Shown here in pieces: positions 1-7,325 of a stretch of 7,325 nt of DNA. Below the pieces are notes generated by a model. That model had not been told where the DNA came from. It did no database searches and saw only the letters and a list, made by a program, of their open reading frames with translations. The stretch is taken from the NCBI GenBank assembly GCA_030621075.1, contig JAUXII010000037.1:1-7325 (forward strand), given 5' to 3'. Position 1 is the stretch's first letter. Every line of letters begins with the position of its first letter. The stretch is from Lentimicrobiaceae bacterium (GTDB lineage Bacteria > Bacteroidota > Bacteroidia > Bacteroidales > JAGONC01). Both the position numbers and the translations under genes were made by a program.

Positions 1-1
1 A

Positions 2-3000
2 GTTTTAAATGATGTAAACTGGCAAAAGATCTCCTCATTGGAACTGCATACCAATGAATTTGGATCATTCAATGGCTCTTTTGTTATCCCAACCGGGATA
101 TTAACTGGCAGAATGACGATAAAAAGCAAATCGGGATCCACCCAAATATTAGTTGAAGAATACAAGAGGCCCAGGTTTGAAGTGATTTTTGAGCCGGTTA
201 AAGGAAGCTACAAACTTAACGAAGAGGTAACCGTTACCGGCCATGCAAAATCTTATGCAGGTGCTAACCTCGATCAGGCAGAGGTTAAGTACCGTGTTGT
301 CCGTACAGCACGTTACCCTTATCGTGGATACTGGTGGAGAGGTTGGTATCCAGGTTCGCCTGATATGGAGATCACCAATGGTGTTATGACTACTGATGAA
401 AATGGAAAATTCCCGGTTACTTTTGTTGCTATACCGGACGAACAAGTATCGTCAAGGTATAAGCCTGTTTTCGATTACACGGTTTATGCTGATGTAACGG
501 ATATTAATGGCGAAACGCAGTCAACGACAACAACTGTTTCAGTAAGCACAACTGCTTTGATCCTTCATGTTGAAATCCCGGAACTGATAAATAAAGATAA
601 AGTAAAGGGTTATAACCTGTTCTCTACAAATTTGAACGGCGAAAAAGTATCCTGCAGAGGTAATTTGATCATTCAAAAATTAATTGAACCGGAACAGCTA
701 TTTAGAAAAAGGAGTTGGGAAAGACCTGACAGGTATATCATTTCTGAGAGTGATTTTCGTATGGAGTTTCCTTATGACGTATATAAAGATGAAGATATCC
801 CAGGGAACTGGCAAAGAGGTCCTGCCATGTTTGAATGGTTGTTTAACACTGAAAATGATTCCATTCTTGATCTTTCAGAACTTTCAGGTTGGAAACCGGG
901 CCATTATATGTTAAAAGCTGCTACAACAGACATTTTTGGTGAAAAGGTAGAGGTGGAAAAGTACATTGTTGTTTTTTCGACCGGAGATTCCAGGCCAACT
1001 GTTCATGCTATTAGCTGGTTTGCCGATATCATTGACCACGGGGAGCCGGGAGAGAAAGCTTCGGTACTCATCGGAACAGCCGATAAAAATGTTCGAATGT
1101 TGTATGAAGTAGTTCATGAAAAAGAAACGATCCACAGAGAATGGATTGAGGTAAATAATGAACAAAAACTAATAGAGATCCCTATTGAGGAGAGGTTCAG
1201 GGGAAATTTTGAGGTGAATTTTGTATTTGTGAGGCATAATCGCGCATACCACGATTATAACCTGATCAAGGTTCCATATACAAATAAGGAGTTGGATATT
1301 TCTTTTTCTTCCTTTAGGAATAAGTTGTTGCCGGGCCAGGAGGAGGAGTGGCAAATCACCATTAAGGACAAGGCGGGGGAGAGAGTAGCTGCTGAAATGC
1401 TGGCTTCTATGTACGATGCTTCCCTTGATGCTTTTGCTTCTCATTCATGGGCATTTAATTTATTACATGCCTATTATGGTAGTGCTATGTGGGATATACA
1501 AGATGCTTTTAAAATCCACAGCGGGTCGCAATATATTAAAAAGACGAAAGAAACAGGTTCGTTTTATTTAAGGCAATATGACCAGCTAAATTGGTTCGGG
1601 TTTAATTTTTACGGTTACCGCGATCATTTATATCGCAGTGTTGCTACGAAAGCAGGAGGAGAGATGATGGGTAATGTCGATGAAGTAATGGTTGAAGTAA
1701 ACGATGTGGAACTTGAAACAATAGCCGTTCCGTTAGAAGTTGAGGCAGGGGAAACAGTGGCTTCTCAGCCCTCACCAGGCCTGGAGGTACGAAGGGATTT
1801 CCGTGAAACAGCCTTTTTCTTTCCCGACCTGAGAACAAATGATGAAGGGGATGTGGTCATTTCATTTAAAGCCCCTGAATCGCTAACCCGCTGGAAAATG
1901 ATGGGTCTGGCACACACCAAAGACCTGAAGTATACCCTGATTGAAAAGGAGTTGGTTACACAAAAAGAGCTGATGGTCGTTCCCAATGCACCAAGATTTT
2001 TCAGAGAAGGGGATACATTGCTGTTTAGCATAAAAGTGGTTAATCTTTCGGATAATGTGCTTCAAGGGGTTGCCACACTTGAATTTTTCGATGCGGTGAG
2101 CATGACCCCGGTCAGTCTTATTATGGATCCGGGCGACAAATCATTCCAAATTAAAAAAGGCCAAAGCCGGGTTGTCAGGTGGAAAATTGCCATTCCAATG
2201 CATGGCCTTCAGGCTATCACCTACCGTGCAACTGCACGTGCAGGCAATTTCAGTGATGGGGAGGAGATGGCTCTTCCGGTTTTAACCAACCGGATGCTGG
2301 TTACCGAATCATTGCCAATGCCTGTAAAGGGAGGAGAGGTAAAACATTTTTATTTGAAAAAATTAATAGATTCGGAAGCTTCAAAAACACTGGTAAATCA
2401 TAAGCTGACGTTGGAGTTTACATCAAATCCGGCATGGTACGCTGTTCAGGCTTTGCCTTACCTGATGGAATACCCGTATGAATGTTCGGAACATATCTTC
2501 AGCAGGTATTATGCAAATAGTATTGCCAGCCATATTGTTAATTCAAGTCCGAAAACAAAAAGAGTTTTCGACAGCTGGCGGGAATATACCCCAGATGCCC
2601 TTTTATCCAATCTGGAGAAAAATCAGGAGTTGAAATCACTGATGCTGGAAGAGACACCCTGGGTGCTTGATGCAAAGAATGAGACCGAACGTAAGCAACG
2701 TGTTGCCTTATTGTTTGACCTTAATAACATGTCGTATGAGTTGAGTTCAACTTTACTTAGATTACAAAACCTGCAGTCGCCCAATGGGGGGTGGCCCTGG
2801 TTTAAGGGGATGCCCGACAGCAGGTATATTACCCGGCATATCGTTGCCGGCTTTGGAAAATTGAACCATTTGATGATTAAAGATGCTGTTGAGGATGACA
2901 GGGCCTGGAAGATGTTAAGAAAAGCTGTTCTGTATCTTGATGACAGGATCGGAGAAGATTATGAAAGAGTGAAGCAATATCATGGTGATAAGATGGATGA

Positions 3001-4138
3001 GAAGCACATCGGGCAGACACAAATCCATTACCTCTATGCAAGAAGTTTTTACAACACATTTAATTTTAAAATAAATGTTTCTGAAAAGAACAAGGAGGCT
3101 TTTGATTATTATTTGGGCCAGGCTGAGACATACTGGACAGAGCAAAGTATTTATATGCAGGGGATGATCGCTCTGGCTTTGTATCGCTACGGAAATGATC
3201 GCACATCCGGTGATATCATCAAATCGATGAAAGAGCGGGCTTTGCATTCGGACGAGATGGGCATGTACTGGCGCGGCGACCCCGGATATTTCTGGTATCA
3301 GGCACCTATTGAAACGCAGGCATTGTTAATTGAAGCTTTCGACGAAATAGCAGAAAATAATAATTCGGTGGAAGAGATGAAGATCTGGCTGTTGAAGCAA
3401 AAACAGACTCAGAATTGGAAAACGACCAAGGCAACTGTTGAAGCCGTGTATGCTTTGTTGTTACGAGGTACAGATTTACTGGTTAGTGACAAACTGGTCA
3501 ACGTTGAATTGGGTGGCCGGTTGATCGATCCAAAGGCAATAGACGATTTGAAGGTGGAAGCGGGAACAGGATATTTTAAAACTTCATGGTCAGGAAATGA
3601 AATCACTCCTGATATGGGCAAGGTAACTGTTTCAAAAGAGGATGAGGGTATTGCCTGGGGTGCATTGTACTGGCAATATTTTGAGCAACTGGACAAGATC
3701 ACGGTTCATGAAACGCCGTTAAAGCTTAATAAAAAATTATTTATCGAAAGAAACACACCTTCCGGCCCTGTTCTCGATCTGATAGATGAAACGACAAAAC
3801 TTGAGATAGGGGATAAGGTTATTGTTAGAATAGAGCTCCGGGTTGACAGGAATATGGAATATGTCCACATGAAGGATATGCGTGCCTCGGCATTTGAACC
3901 CATAAATGTTTTATCCGGATACAGGTATCAGGGTGGGTTGGGGTATTATGAGAGCACACGTGATGGGTCCACCAACTTTTTTATTGGTTACCTTGCAAAA
4001 GGAACGTATGTTTTTGAATATCCGCTGGTTGCTTCACAGGCCGGTGATTTCTCGAACGGTATAACAACCATTCAGTGCATGTATGCCCCTGAGTTTACTT
4101 CGCATTCGGAAGGGATACGGGTTTGCGTTGAGCACTGA
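2..4138 (+). CDS. Alpha-2-macroglobulin family protein, C-terminal 1378 residues (5' partial)
   Basis: Large envelope protein of the bacterial alpha-2-macroglobulin (A2M) family, which traps proteases after cleavage of a bait region. The frame is open to the left edge, so the TTG at 38 is not a real start. Related Bacteroidota proteins are, from memory, about 1800-2000 residues, so some 500 residues and the export signal are missing. Numbering visible residues from position 2: EEYKRP at 52-57 is the conserved macroglobulin-domain junction; an acidic, Val/Glu-rich linker at about 551-596 is the likely bait region; the conserved A2M block starts at RRDFRETAFFFPDLR (597); the helical thioester domain runs from about 800 to 1170, with NGGWPWFKG near 928; a C-terminal macroglobulin domain covers about 1240-1378 and ends near MYAPEFTSHSEGIRV. 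The thioester site reads YPYECSEH (Cys828-His831), where CxEQ is expected, so the thioester probably cannot form. No pbpC neighbour is visible. Family call is firm; the protease target is unknown. Confidence 0.93.
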   Translation, partial: VLNDVNWQKISSLELHTNEFGSFNGSFVIPTGILTGRMTIKSKSGSTQILVEEYKRPRFEVIFEPVKGSYKLNEEVTVTGHAKSYAGANLDQAEVKYRVVRTARYPYRGYWWRGWYPGSPDMEITNGVMTTDENGKFPVTFVAIPDEQVSSRYKPVFDYTVYADVTDINGETQSTTTTVSVSTTALILHVEIPELINKDKVKGYNLFSTNLNGEKVSCRGNLIIQKLIEPEQLFRKRSWERPDRYIISESDFRMEFPYDVYKDEDIPGNWQRGPAMFEWLFNTENDSILDLSELSGWKPGHYMLKAATTDIFGEKVEVEKYIVVFSTGDSRPTVHAISWFADIIDHGEPGEKASVLIGTADKNVRMLYEVVHEKETIHREWIEVNNEQKLIEIPIEERFRGNFEVNFVFVRHNRAYHDYNLIKVPYTNKELDISFSSFRNKLLPGQEEEWQITIKDKAGERVAAEMLASMYDASLDAFASHSWAFNLLHAYYGSAMWDIQDAFKIHSGSQYIKKTKETGSFYLRQYDQLNWFGFNFYGYRDHLYRSVATKAGGEMMGNVDEVMVEVNDVELETIAVPLEVEAGETVASQPSPGLEVRRDFRETAFFFPDLRTNDEGDVVISFKAPESLTRWKMMGLAHTKDLKYTLIEKELVTQKELMVVPNAPRFFREGDTLLFSIKVVNLSDNVLQGVATLEFFDAVSMTPVSLIMDPGDKSFQIKKGQSRVVRWKIAIPMHGLQAITYRATARAGNFSDGEEMALPVLTNRMLVTESLPMPVKGGEVKHFYLKKLIDSEASKTLVNHKLTLEFTSNPAWYAVQALPYLMEYPYECSEHIFSRYYANSIASHIVNSSPKTKRVFDSWREYTPDALLSNLEKNQELKSLMLEETPWVLDAKNETERKQRVALLFDLNNMSYELSSTLLRLQNLQSPNGGWPWFKGMPDSRYITRHIVAGFGKLNHLMIKDAVEDDRAWKMLRKAVLYLDDRIGEDYERVKQYHGDKMDEKHIGQTQIHYLYARSFYNTFNFKINVSEKNKEAFDYYLGQAETYWTEQSIYMQGMIALALYRYGNDRTSGDIIKSMKERALHSDEMGMYWRGDPGYFWYQAPIETQALLIEAFDEIAENNNSVEEMKIWLLKQKQTQNWKTTKATVEAVYALLLRGTDLLVSDKLVNVELGGRLIDPKAIDDLKVEAGTGYFKTSWSGNEITPDMGKVTVSKEDEGIAWGALYWQYFEQLDKITVHETPLKLNKKLFIERNTPSGPVLDLIDETTKLEIGDKVIVRIELRVDRNMEYVHMKDMRASAFEPINVLSGYRYQGGLGYYESTRDGSTNFFIGYLAKGTYVFEYPLVASQAGDFSNGITTIQCMYAPEFTSHSEGIRVCVEH

Positions 4139-4176
4139 TATCAGATATATGATACCAGATATCAGATATCTGATAT
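4137..4176. repeat. AT-rich direct repeats ending in an 18-bp perfect palindrome
   Basis: The 12-mer GATATCAGATAT occurs at 4137-4148 and again at 4158-4169. The second copy runs into a perfect palindrome, ATATCAGATATCTGATAT, at 4159-4176. The first copy starts inside the TGA stop codon of the macroglobulin gene. It could form a cruciform or a weak 3' hairpin in the macroglobulin mRNA, but no T-tract follows, so a terminator role is not supported. Similar degenerate GATATC-rich repeats occur between genes in Bacteroidota as I recall them. Confidence 0.8.
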
Positions 4177-4185
4177 AGGATAAAT

Positions 4186-4208
4186 GGGAGACGGGAAACG
4201 GGAGACGG
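4186..4208. repeat. 7-bp tandem repeat GGGAGAC, about 3.3 copies
   Basis: Three heptamers in a row, GGGAGAC, GGGAAAC and GGGAGAC, followed by GG. The strand is purine-rich, in contrast with the AT-rich repeats just upstream. It lies where the intron-like sequence on the minus strand stops being recognisable, so it may mark a deletion or insertion joint. The function is unknown. Confidence 0.75.
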
Positions 4209-4521
4209 ATTTATTCCAAGACCTCTCCGCCAACTGGCGGACAAATGTCGTTATTCACATTATTGCTTATTTTTAATGGTGCTCATGAGCTCGCTTCTGT
4301 TTGTTAGTTCAGACGTTTGTAGTCTCGCTTACTTCAATGCATGGGTCACCCCAAACCACCTTGTGACTTACTAATGGTTACTTACGTAATTACTTAACTG
4401 TTTTTGTGTTCGTGATTGCTTCGCAATTCCAGGCGTTACCCCAGTGCATAAGGGACTTGCACCCTCTGGACTGTTCTCTAATTCAAAGAACTTTTTATTA
4501 TATTTGCCATTCAAGGCACAC
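4209..4521 (-). mobile_element. Probable group II intron remnant: 5' end and part of domain I, no reverse transcriptase
   Basis: Read on the minus strand, the segment opens with GTGTGCC at 4521, fitting the group II 5' consensus GUGYG, and then packs small helices closely. A hairpin with stem GTTCT/AGAAC lies at 4491-4473. AGGGTGCAAGTCCCT at 4465-4451 resembles the epsilon-prime stem-loop of domain I and is enclosed by CCAG/CTGG (4469-4466 and 4444-4441). ATTGC/GCAAT closes a GAA loop at 4427-4415, TGGG/CCCA closes a GTGA (GNRA) tetraloop at 4353-4342, and AGAC/GTCT pairs at 4325-4311. The GNRA loop exists only on the minus strand, which supports that direction. There is no room for a maturase gene, and I see no domain V, so splicing on its own is not expected. 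The assignment comes from motif recall; another structured RNA or repeat family remains possible. The left boundary is approximate. Confidence 0.55.
4226..4241. repeat. GC-rich inverted repeat, 7-bp arms and 2-bp loop
   Basis: TCCGCCAACTGGCGGA has perfect 7-bp arms (TCCGCCA/TGGCGGA) around AC. No T-run follows on either strand, so it is not a convincing intrinsic terminator. It lies inside the proposed intron remnant and could be one of its stems, or an independent short repeat of a kind I recall between genes in Bacteroidota. Confidence 0.7.
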
Positions 4522-4525
4522 ACAC

Positions 4526-4583
4526 GCTATATACTCCATAATTTTTGCCGCAGGCGCAACACAAAAATTACGTAGCATATAGC
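4526..4583 (-). repeat. Long imperfect inverted repeat (22-nt arms) next to the predicted intron 5' end
   Basis: The arms at 4526-4547 and 4562-4583 are complementary at 19 of 22 positions around a 14-nt GC-rich loop. The core TAATTTTTG/CAAAAATTA and the ends GCTATAT/ATATAGC are perfect. Read as minus-strand RNA, two of the three mismatches become G-U pairs, giving 21 of 22, so selection may have acted on the minus-strand form. The hairpin ends 4 nt before the predicted intron start at 4521. It may be the structured target into which the intron inserted, such as a terminator or an attC-like site, or part of the same element. The integrase core motifs of attC sites are not clearly present. Confidence 0.75.
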
Positions 4584-4630
4584 CACACGCAACCCACTAT
4601 TATGGAAAGAAGTATTACGTTATTCAAGCA

Positions 4631-4666
4631 TTGATAGGCGATACGAAATACGATTTCCTATCTTTG
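4631..4666 (+). promoter_or_regulatory. Putative Bacteroidota sigma-A-type promoter of tyrS
   Basis: TATCTTTG at 4659-4666 matches the Bacteroidota -7 consensus TAnnTTTG. TTG at 4631-4633 is the best -33 candidate, though the 25-bp spacer is somewhat long. The -7 element ends 16 bp before the tyrS ATG, implying a very short 5' leader. No purine-rich Shine-Dalgarno motif precedes the ATG; the A/T-rich run there is usual for this phylum. Apart from this promoter, 4584-4682 holds nothing I can name. Confidence 0.55.
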
Positions 4667-4682
4667 CAAAAAATTTTATAAT

Positions 4683-5975
4683 ATGAATTTTGTTGAAGAA
4701 TTACGCTGGAGGGGCATGATACACGATATGACCCCCGGAACTGAAGAGCAACTTCAAAAAGAAGTGACTTCCGGATATATTGGTTTTGACCCAACAGCCG
4801 ACTCCCTGCATATTGGAAACCTGGTTCCGATCATGCTGTTGGTCCATTTGCAACGATGCGGGCACAAACCCATTATTTTGGTTGGTGGAGCTACAGGTAT
4901 GGTAGGTGATCCCTCAGGGAAAACAGAAGAACGAAAGTTACTTTCGAAGGAATCAATAAACCACAACCTGGAGTGCCAAAAAAAGCAATTAATGAATTTT
5001 TTGAGTTTTGGCGAAGAGGAGAGCAGCGCAGAGGTTGTAAATAATTACGACTGGTTTAAAGATCTTAATTTTCTGGAATTTATCAGGGACGTAGGGAAAT
5101 ACATCACTGTCAACTATATGCTTGCTAAAGATTCGGTAAAGACAAGGCTGGATACCGGAATGTCATTTACCGAATTTAGTTACCAGCTTGTGCAAGGGTA
5201 CGATTTTTATTGGTTGTATAAAAACAAACAATGCAAGTTACAACTCGGGGGATCCGACCAGTGGGGGAATATTGTTACAGGAACAGAACTTATCCGGCGA
5301 AAAATTTTTGCTGATGAAGGATTGGAAGCCGAAGCCTTTGCTTTAACCTGTCCGCTTATCACAAAGGTTGATGGTAATAAATTTGGTAAAAGCGAAGGTG
5401 GAAATATTTGGTTGGACCCTGAAAAAACATCTCCCTATAAATTTTACCAATATTGGTTGAATATTTCTGATGAAGATGCAGAGAATTTCATCAGGTTCTT
5501 CACGTTGTTTTCCAGAGATGATATTGACAATTTGATAAATCAACACAGAGAGGCGCCGCATCTGCGTATTTTACAAAAGGCTTTAGCCCGTGATGTAACT
5601 GTCAGGGTGCATTCAGAAGAGGATTACAACGCTGCCGTAGAGGCATCATCCATTTTGTTTGGTAAAGGAACTACCGATACGCTAAGGAATTTGTCGGAAA
5701 GCATGCTATTGTCTGTTTTTGAAGGTGTCCCTCAAAGTGAAGTCTCAAAATCAGAATTGGAAAAGGGTATTGGTATTGTAGATTTCTTAACTGAAAATAC
5801 AAAAATATTTTCATCAAAAGGCGAAGCCCGCCGAATGTTAAAAGACAACGGAGTGGCCGTGAATAAAGAAAAGATAAGAGAGATGTTTGAAGTCAACACA
5901 GGTCTCCTTTTGAATGGGAAATACTTACTCGTACAAAAAGGGAAGAAAAATTATTTTTTAGTCAAAGTAATTTGA
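4683..5975 (+). CDS. tyrS: Tyrosine--tRNA ligase
   Basis: Cytoplasmic class I aminoacyl-tRNA synthetase that activates tyrosine with ATP and charges tRNA-Tyr. It is complete at 430 residues, close to the usual bacterial TyrRS length. The ATP-binding HIGH motif reads HIGN at 43-46, after [12 protein letters not shown]. The tyrosine pocket is seen in YQLVQGYDF (Tyr167, Gln171, Asp174), matching the family's tyrosine-binding Tyr/Gln/Asp residues, and is followed by GGSDQWGN. The second catalytic motif is KFGKS at 233-237, the normal TyrRS form of KMSKS. The C-terminus from about 360 is an S4-type RNA-binding domain ([19 protein letters not shown]). The ATG at 4683 gives the expected N-terminus ([11 protein letters not shown]) and follows a promoter at short range. 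No T-box or other leader is visible. The gene appears monocistronic and meets cysS tail to tail. Confidence 0.98.
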   Translation: MNFVEELRWRGMIHDMTPGTEEQLQKEVTSGYIGFDPTADSLHIGNLVPIMLLVHLQRCGHKPIILVGGATGMVGDPSGKTEERKLLSKESINHNLECQKKQLMNFLSFGEEESSAEVVNNYDWFKDLNFLEFIRDVGKYITVNYMLAKDSVKTRLDTGMSFTEFSYQLVQGYDFYWLYKNKQCKLQLGGSDQWGNIVTGTELIRRKIFADEGLEAEAFALTCPLITKVDGNKFGKSEGGNIWLDPEKTSPYKFYQYWLNISDEDAENFIRFFTLFSRDDIDNLINQHREAPHLRILQKALARDVTVRVHSEEDYNAAVEASSILFGKGTTDTLRNLSESMLLSVFEGVPQSEVSKSELEKGIGIVDFLTENTKIFSSKGEARRMLKDNGVAVNKEKIREMFEVNTGLLLNGKYLLVQKGKKNYFLVKVI

Positions 5976-5978
5976 TCA

Positions 5979-7325
5979 TTATTCTTCCAGGCTCCACTCA
6001 GCACCATCTTTCGTGTCTTTTATGGTAATTTTTACTTCTGCCAATTCATCCCGGATCATGTCGGAAGTAGCAAAATTTTTATTGGTGCGGGCATGCTGCC
6101 GGATAGAAAGAATGGTAGTCATCAGTTTATCCACCAGTTCATCCTGACCGCCCCTTGCTTTTTCGTGTTGCAGGCCAAGGATGTCAAAAACAAAGTCATG
6201 ATAAGTTTTTATAAGGGACCCCAGATCTTTCTTTGTGAAGGATTCTTTTCCATCTTTGGCAAGGTTAATGATCTTCAGTCCGTTGAAAAGATGCGATATA
6301 AGGACAGGACTGTTAAAATCATCATCCAGGGCTGCGTAGCAGTTGTTTATTAAAGCACTGATATCTGTTGTTGATTTGTCTGCCGGTTTCAGTTTATTCA
6401 ACACCTCAATACCTGTAAAAAGACGTTTAAGTCCTTTTTCAGCCGCCTGAAGAGCTTCATTAGAAAAATCGAGAGTGCTACGGTAATGAGCCTGAAGCAT
6501 GAAGAAACGGATTGTCATTGGGCTGTATGGCTGTTCCAGTATTTTATGGTTTCCTGCGAAGAAATCATCAAGATTGATGGCGTTACCAAGCGATTTTCCC
6601 ATTTTTTGGCCATTGAGCGTGATCATGTTGTTGTGCATCCAGTATTTTACCGGCTCTTTTCCGGATGCGGCTACTGACTGGGCGATCTCCGACTCATGAT
6701 GAGGAAATACAAGGTCCAAACCACCACCATGGATATCGAAAGGAGATCCGAGGTACTTGGCCCCCATAACCGAGCATTCGAGATGCCATCCAGGGAAGCC
6801 GTTACTCCATGGAGAATCCCAACGCATGATATGTTCCGGCCTGGCTTTTTTCCAGAGGGCAAAGTCGGCAGAAAACCGTTTTTCATACTGCCCTTCCAGC
6901 TCACGTGTTTCACTCAGCATATCGTCAACTTTACGTCCTGAAAGCTCACCGTAATTATGATCATGGTCGTATTTCTGTACATCAAAATAGATTGACCCAT
7001 TAGATTCATAAGCAAACCCATTATTCAATATAGCTTTCACCATTTCTATCTGATCGATGATATGCCCTGACGCCAGTGGTTCGATACTTGGTCGCAGAAC
7101 ATTAAGCTGATCCATAGTACGATGGTAGCTGTTGGCATAGTACTGAGCAATTTCCATAGGCTCAAGCTGCTCCAGCCTTGCTTTTTTCGCAATTTTATCT
7201 TCTCCCGAATCAGCATCGTTTACAAGGTGTCCAACATCGGTGATATTACGCACATAGCGTACTTTATAACCAAGGTGCATGAGGTAACGATACACCAGGT
7301 CGAATACAATTGCAGGCCGGGCATG
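5979..7325 (-). CDS. cysS: Cysteine--tRNA ligase, lacking its N-terminus at the window edge
   Basis: Cytoplasmic class I synthetase that charges tRNA-Cys. The frame is open to the right edge and 448 residues are visible, beginning [15 protein letters not shown]. The first His is the last residue of the HIGH motif, so about 40-50 residues, including the CGPTVY-type segment with the first zinc cysteine, lie outside. The GTG at 7295 is internal. Counting from 7325, NITDV is at 27-31. The remaining zinc ligands are in place: Cys184 (WHLECS), His209 and Glu213 (PHHESE), with the same 25- and 4-residue spacing as in E. coli CysRS. The KMSKS loop reads KMGKS at 241-245. A DALR-type anticodon-binding helical region (LDDDFNSP) follows, and the C-terminal tail ([21 protein letters not shown]) is typical of the family. 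The stop lies 3 bp from the tyrS stop on the opposite strand. Confidence 0.97.
   Translation of the reverse strand, partial: HARPAIVFDLVYRYLMHLGYKVRYVRNITDVGHLVNDADSGEDKIAKKARLEQLEPMEIAQYYANSYHRTMDQLNVLRPSIEPLASGHIIDQIEMVKAILNNGFAYESNGSIYFDVQKYDHDHNYGELSGRKVDDMLSETRELEGQYEKRFSADFALWKKARPEHIMRWDSPWSNGFPGWHLECSVMGAKYLGSPFDIHGGGLDLVFPHHESEIAQSVAASGKEPVKYWMHNNMITLNGQKMGKSLGNAINLDDFFAGNHKILEQPYSPMTIRFFMLQAHYRSTLDFSNEALQAAEKGLKRLFTGIEVLNKLKPADKSTTDISALINNCYAALDDDFNSPVLISHLFNGLKIINLAKDGKESFTKKDLGSLIKTYHDFVFDILGLQHEKARGGQDELVDKLMTTILSIRQHARTNKNFATSDMIRDELAEVKITIKDTKDGAEWSLEE

Noticed and set aside
38..40. TTG as start codon of the macroglobulin gene
   Set aside because: The frame is open to the window edge (VLNDVNWQKISS precedes it) and the family has hundreds of further N-terminal residues, so this codon is internal.
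2915..3247. 110-codon open frame on the minus strand within the macroglobulin gene
   Set aside because: It is antisense to a well-conserved thioester-domain coding region, has no recognisable motif or start context, and reads as a shadow frame. The same applies to the other short frames overlapping the three real genes.
4226..4241. Intrinsic terminator of the macroglobulin gene
   Set aside because: The stem is good, but no T-run follows on the plus strand (the next bases are CAAATG), and none follows on the minus strand.
4522..4590. Canonical integron attC site
   Set aside because: The hairpin shape is suggestive, but I could not find paired RYYYAAC and GTTRRRY core sites; GTTGCGT on the minus strand deviates at one core position and has no partner.
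6591..6605. KMGKS in CysRS as an aberrant catalytic loop
   Set aside because: Replacement of the first Ser by Gly in KMSKS is, as I recall, common in CysRS of Bacteroidota; the catalytic lysines and final Ser are kept.
7293..7295. GTG on the minus strand as start of cysS
   Set aside because: Upstream codons in the same frame encode [10 protein letters not shown], the conserved continuation of the HIGH motif, so the gene extends beyond the window.

Overview
The window looks like chromosomal DNA from a member of the Bacteroidota, probably an uncultured or environmental Bacteroidales-like organism. The evidence is a Bacteroidota-type alpha-2-macroglobulin, synthetases that resemble that phylum, a TAnnTTTG-type -7 promoter element before tyrS, and a start codon preceded by A/T-rich sequence with no Shine-Dalgarno motif. 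This assignment rests on family knowledge and recall, not on a search.

Layout: positions 2-4138 (+) hold the C-terminal 1378 residues of a large alpha-2-macroglobulin family protein whose start lies outside the window. Positions 4139-4682 are a 544-bp gap without a credible protein gene, but rich in structure. It holds short AT-rich direct repeats with an 18-bp palindrome, a GGGAGAC-type tandem repeat, a GC-rich inverted repeat, and about 310 bp that on the minus strand resemble the 5' part (domain I) of a group II intron. Directly upstream of the predicted intron 5' end is a long hairpin. A promoter follows, then tyrS (4683-5975, +), complete. cysS (5979-7325, -) converges on tyrS with a 3-bp gap and is cut by the window edge at its N-terminus.

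The two synthetases are housekeeping translation genes and share no visible operon with the macroglobulin. The macroglobulin is probably an envelope protein that traps proteases, but its thioester motif reads CSEH, not CxEQ, so covalent trapping is probably lost. The most unusual parts of the window are this degenerate thioester and the apparent intron relic in the intergenic gap. I found no convincing new multi-gene system.
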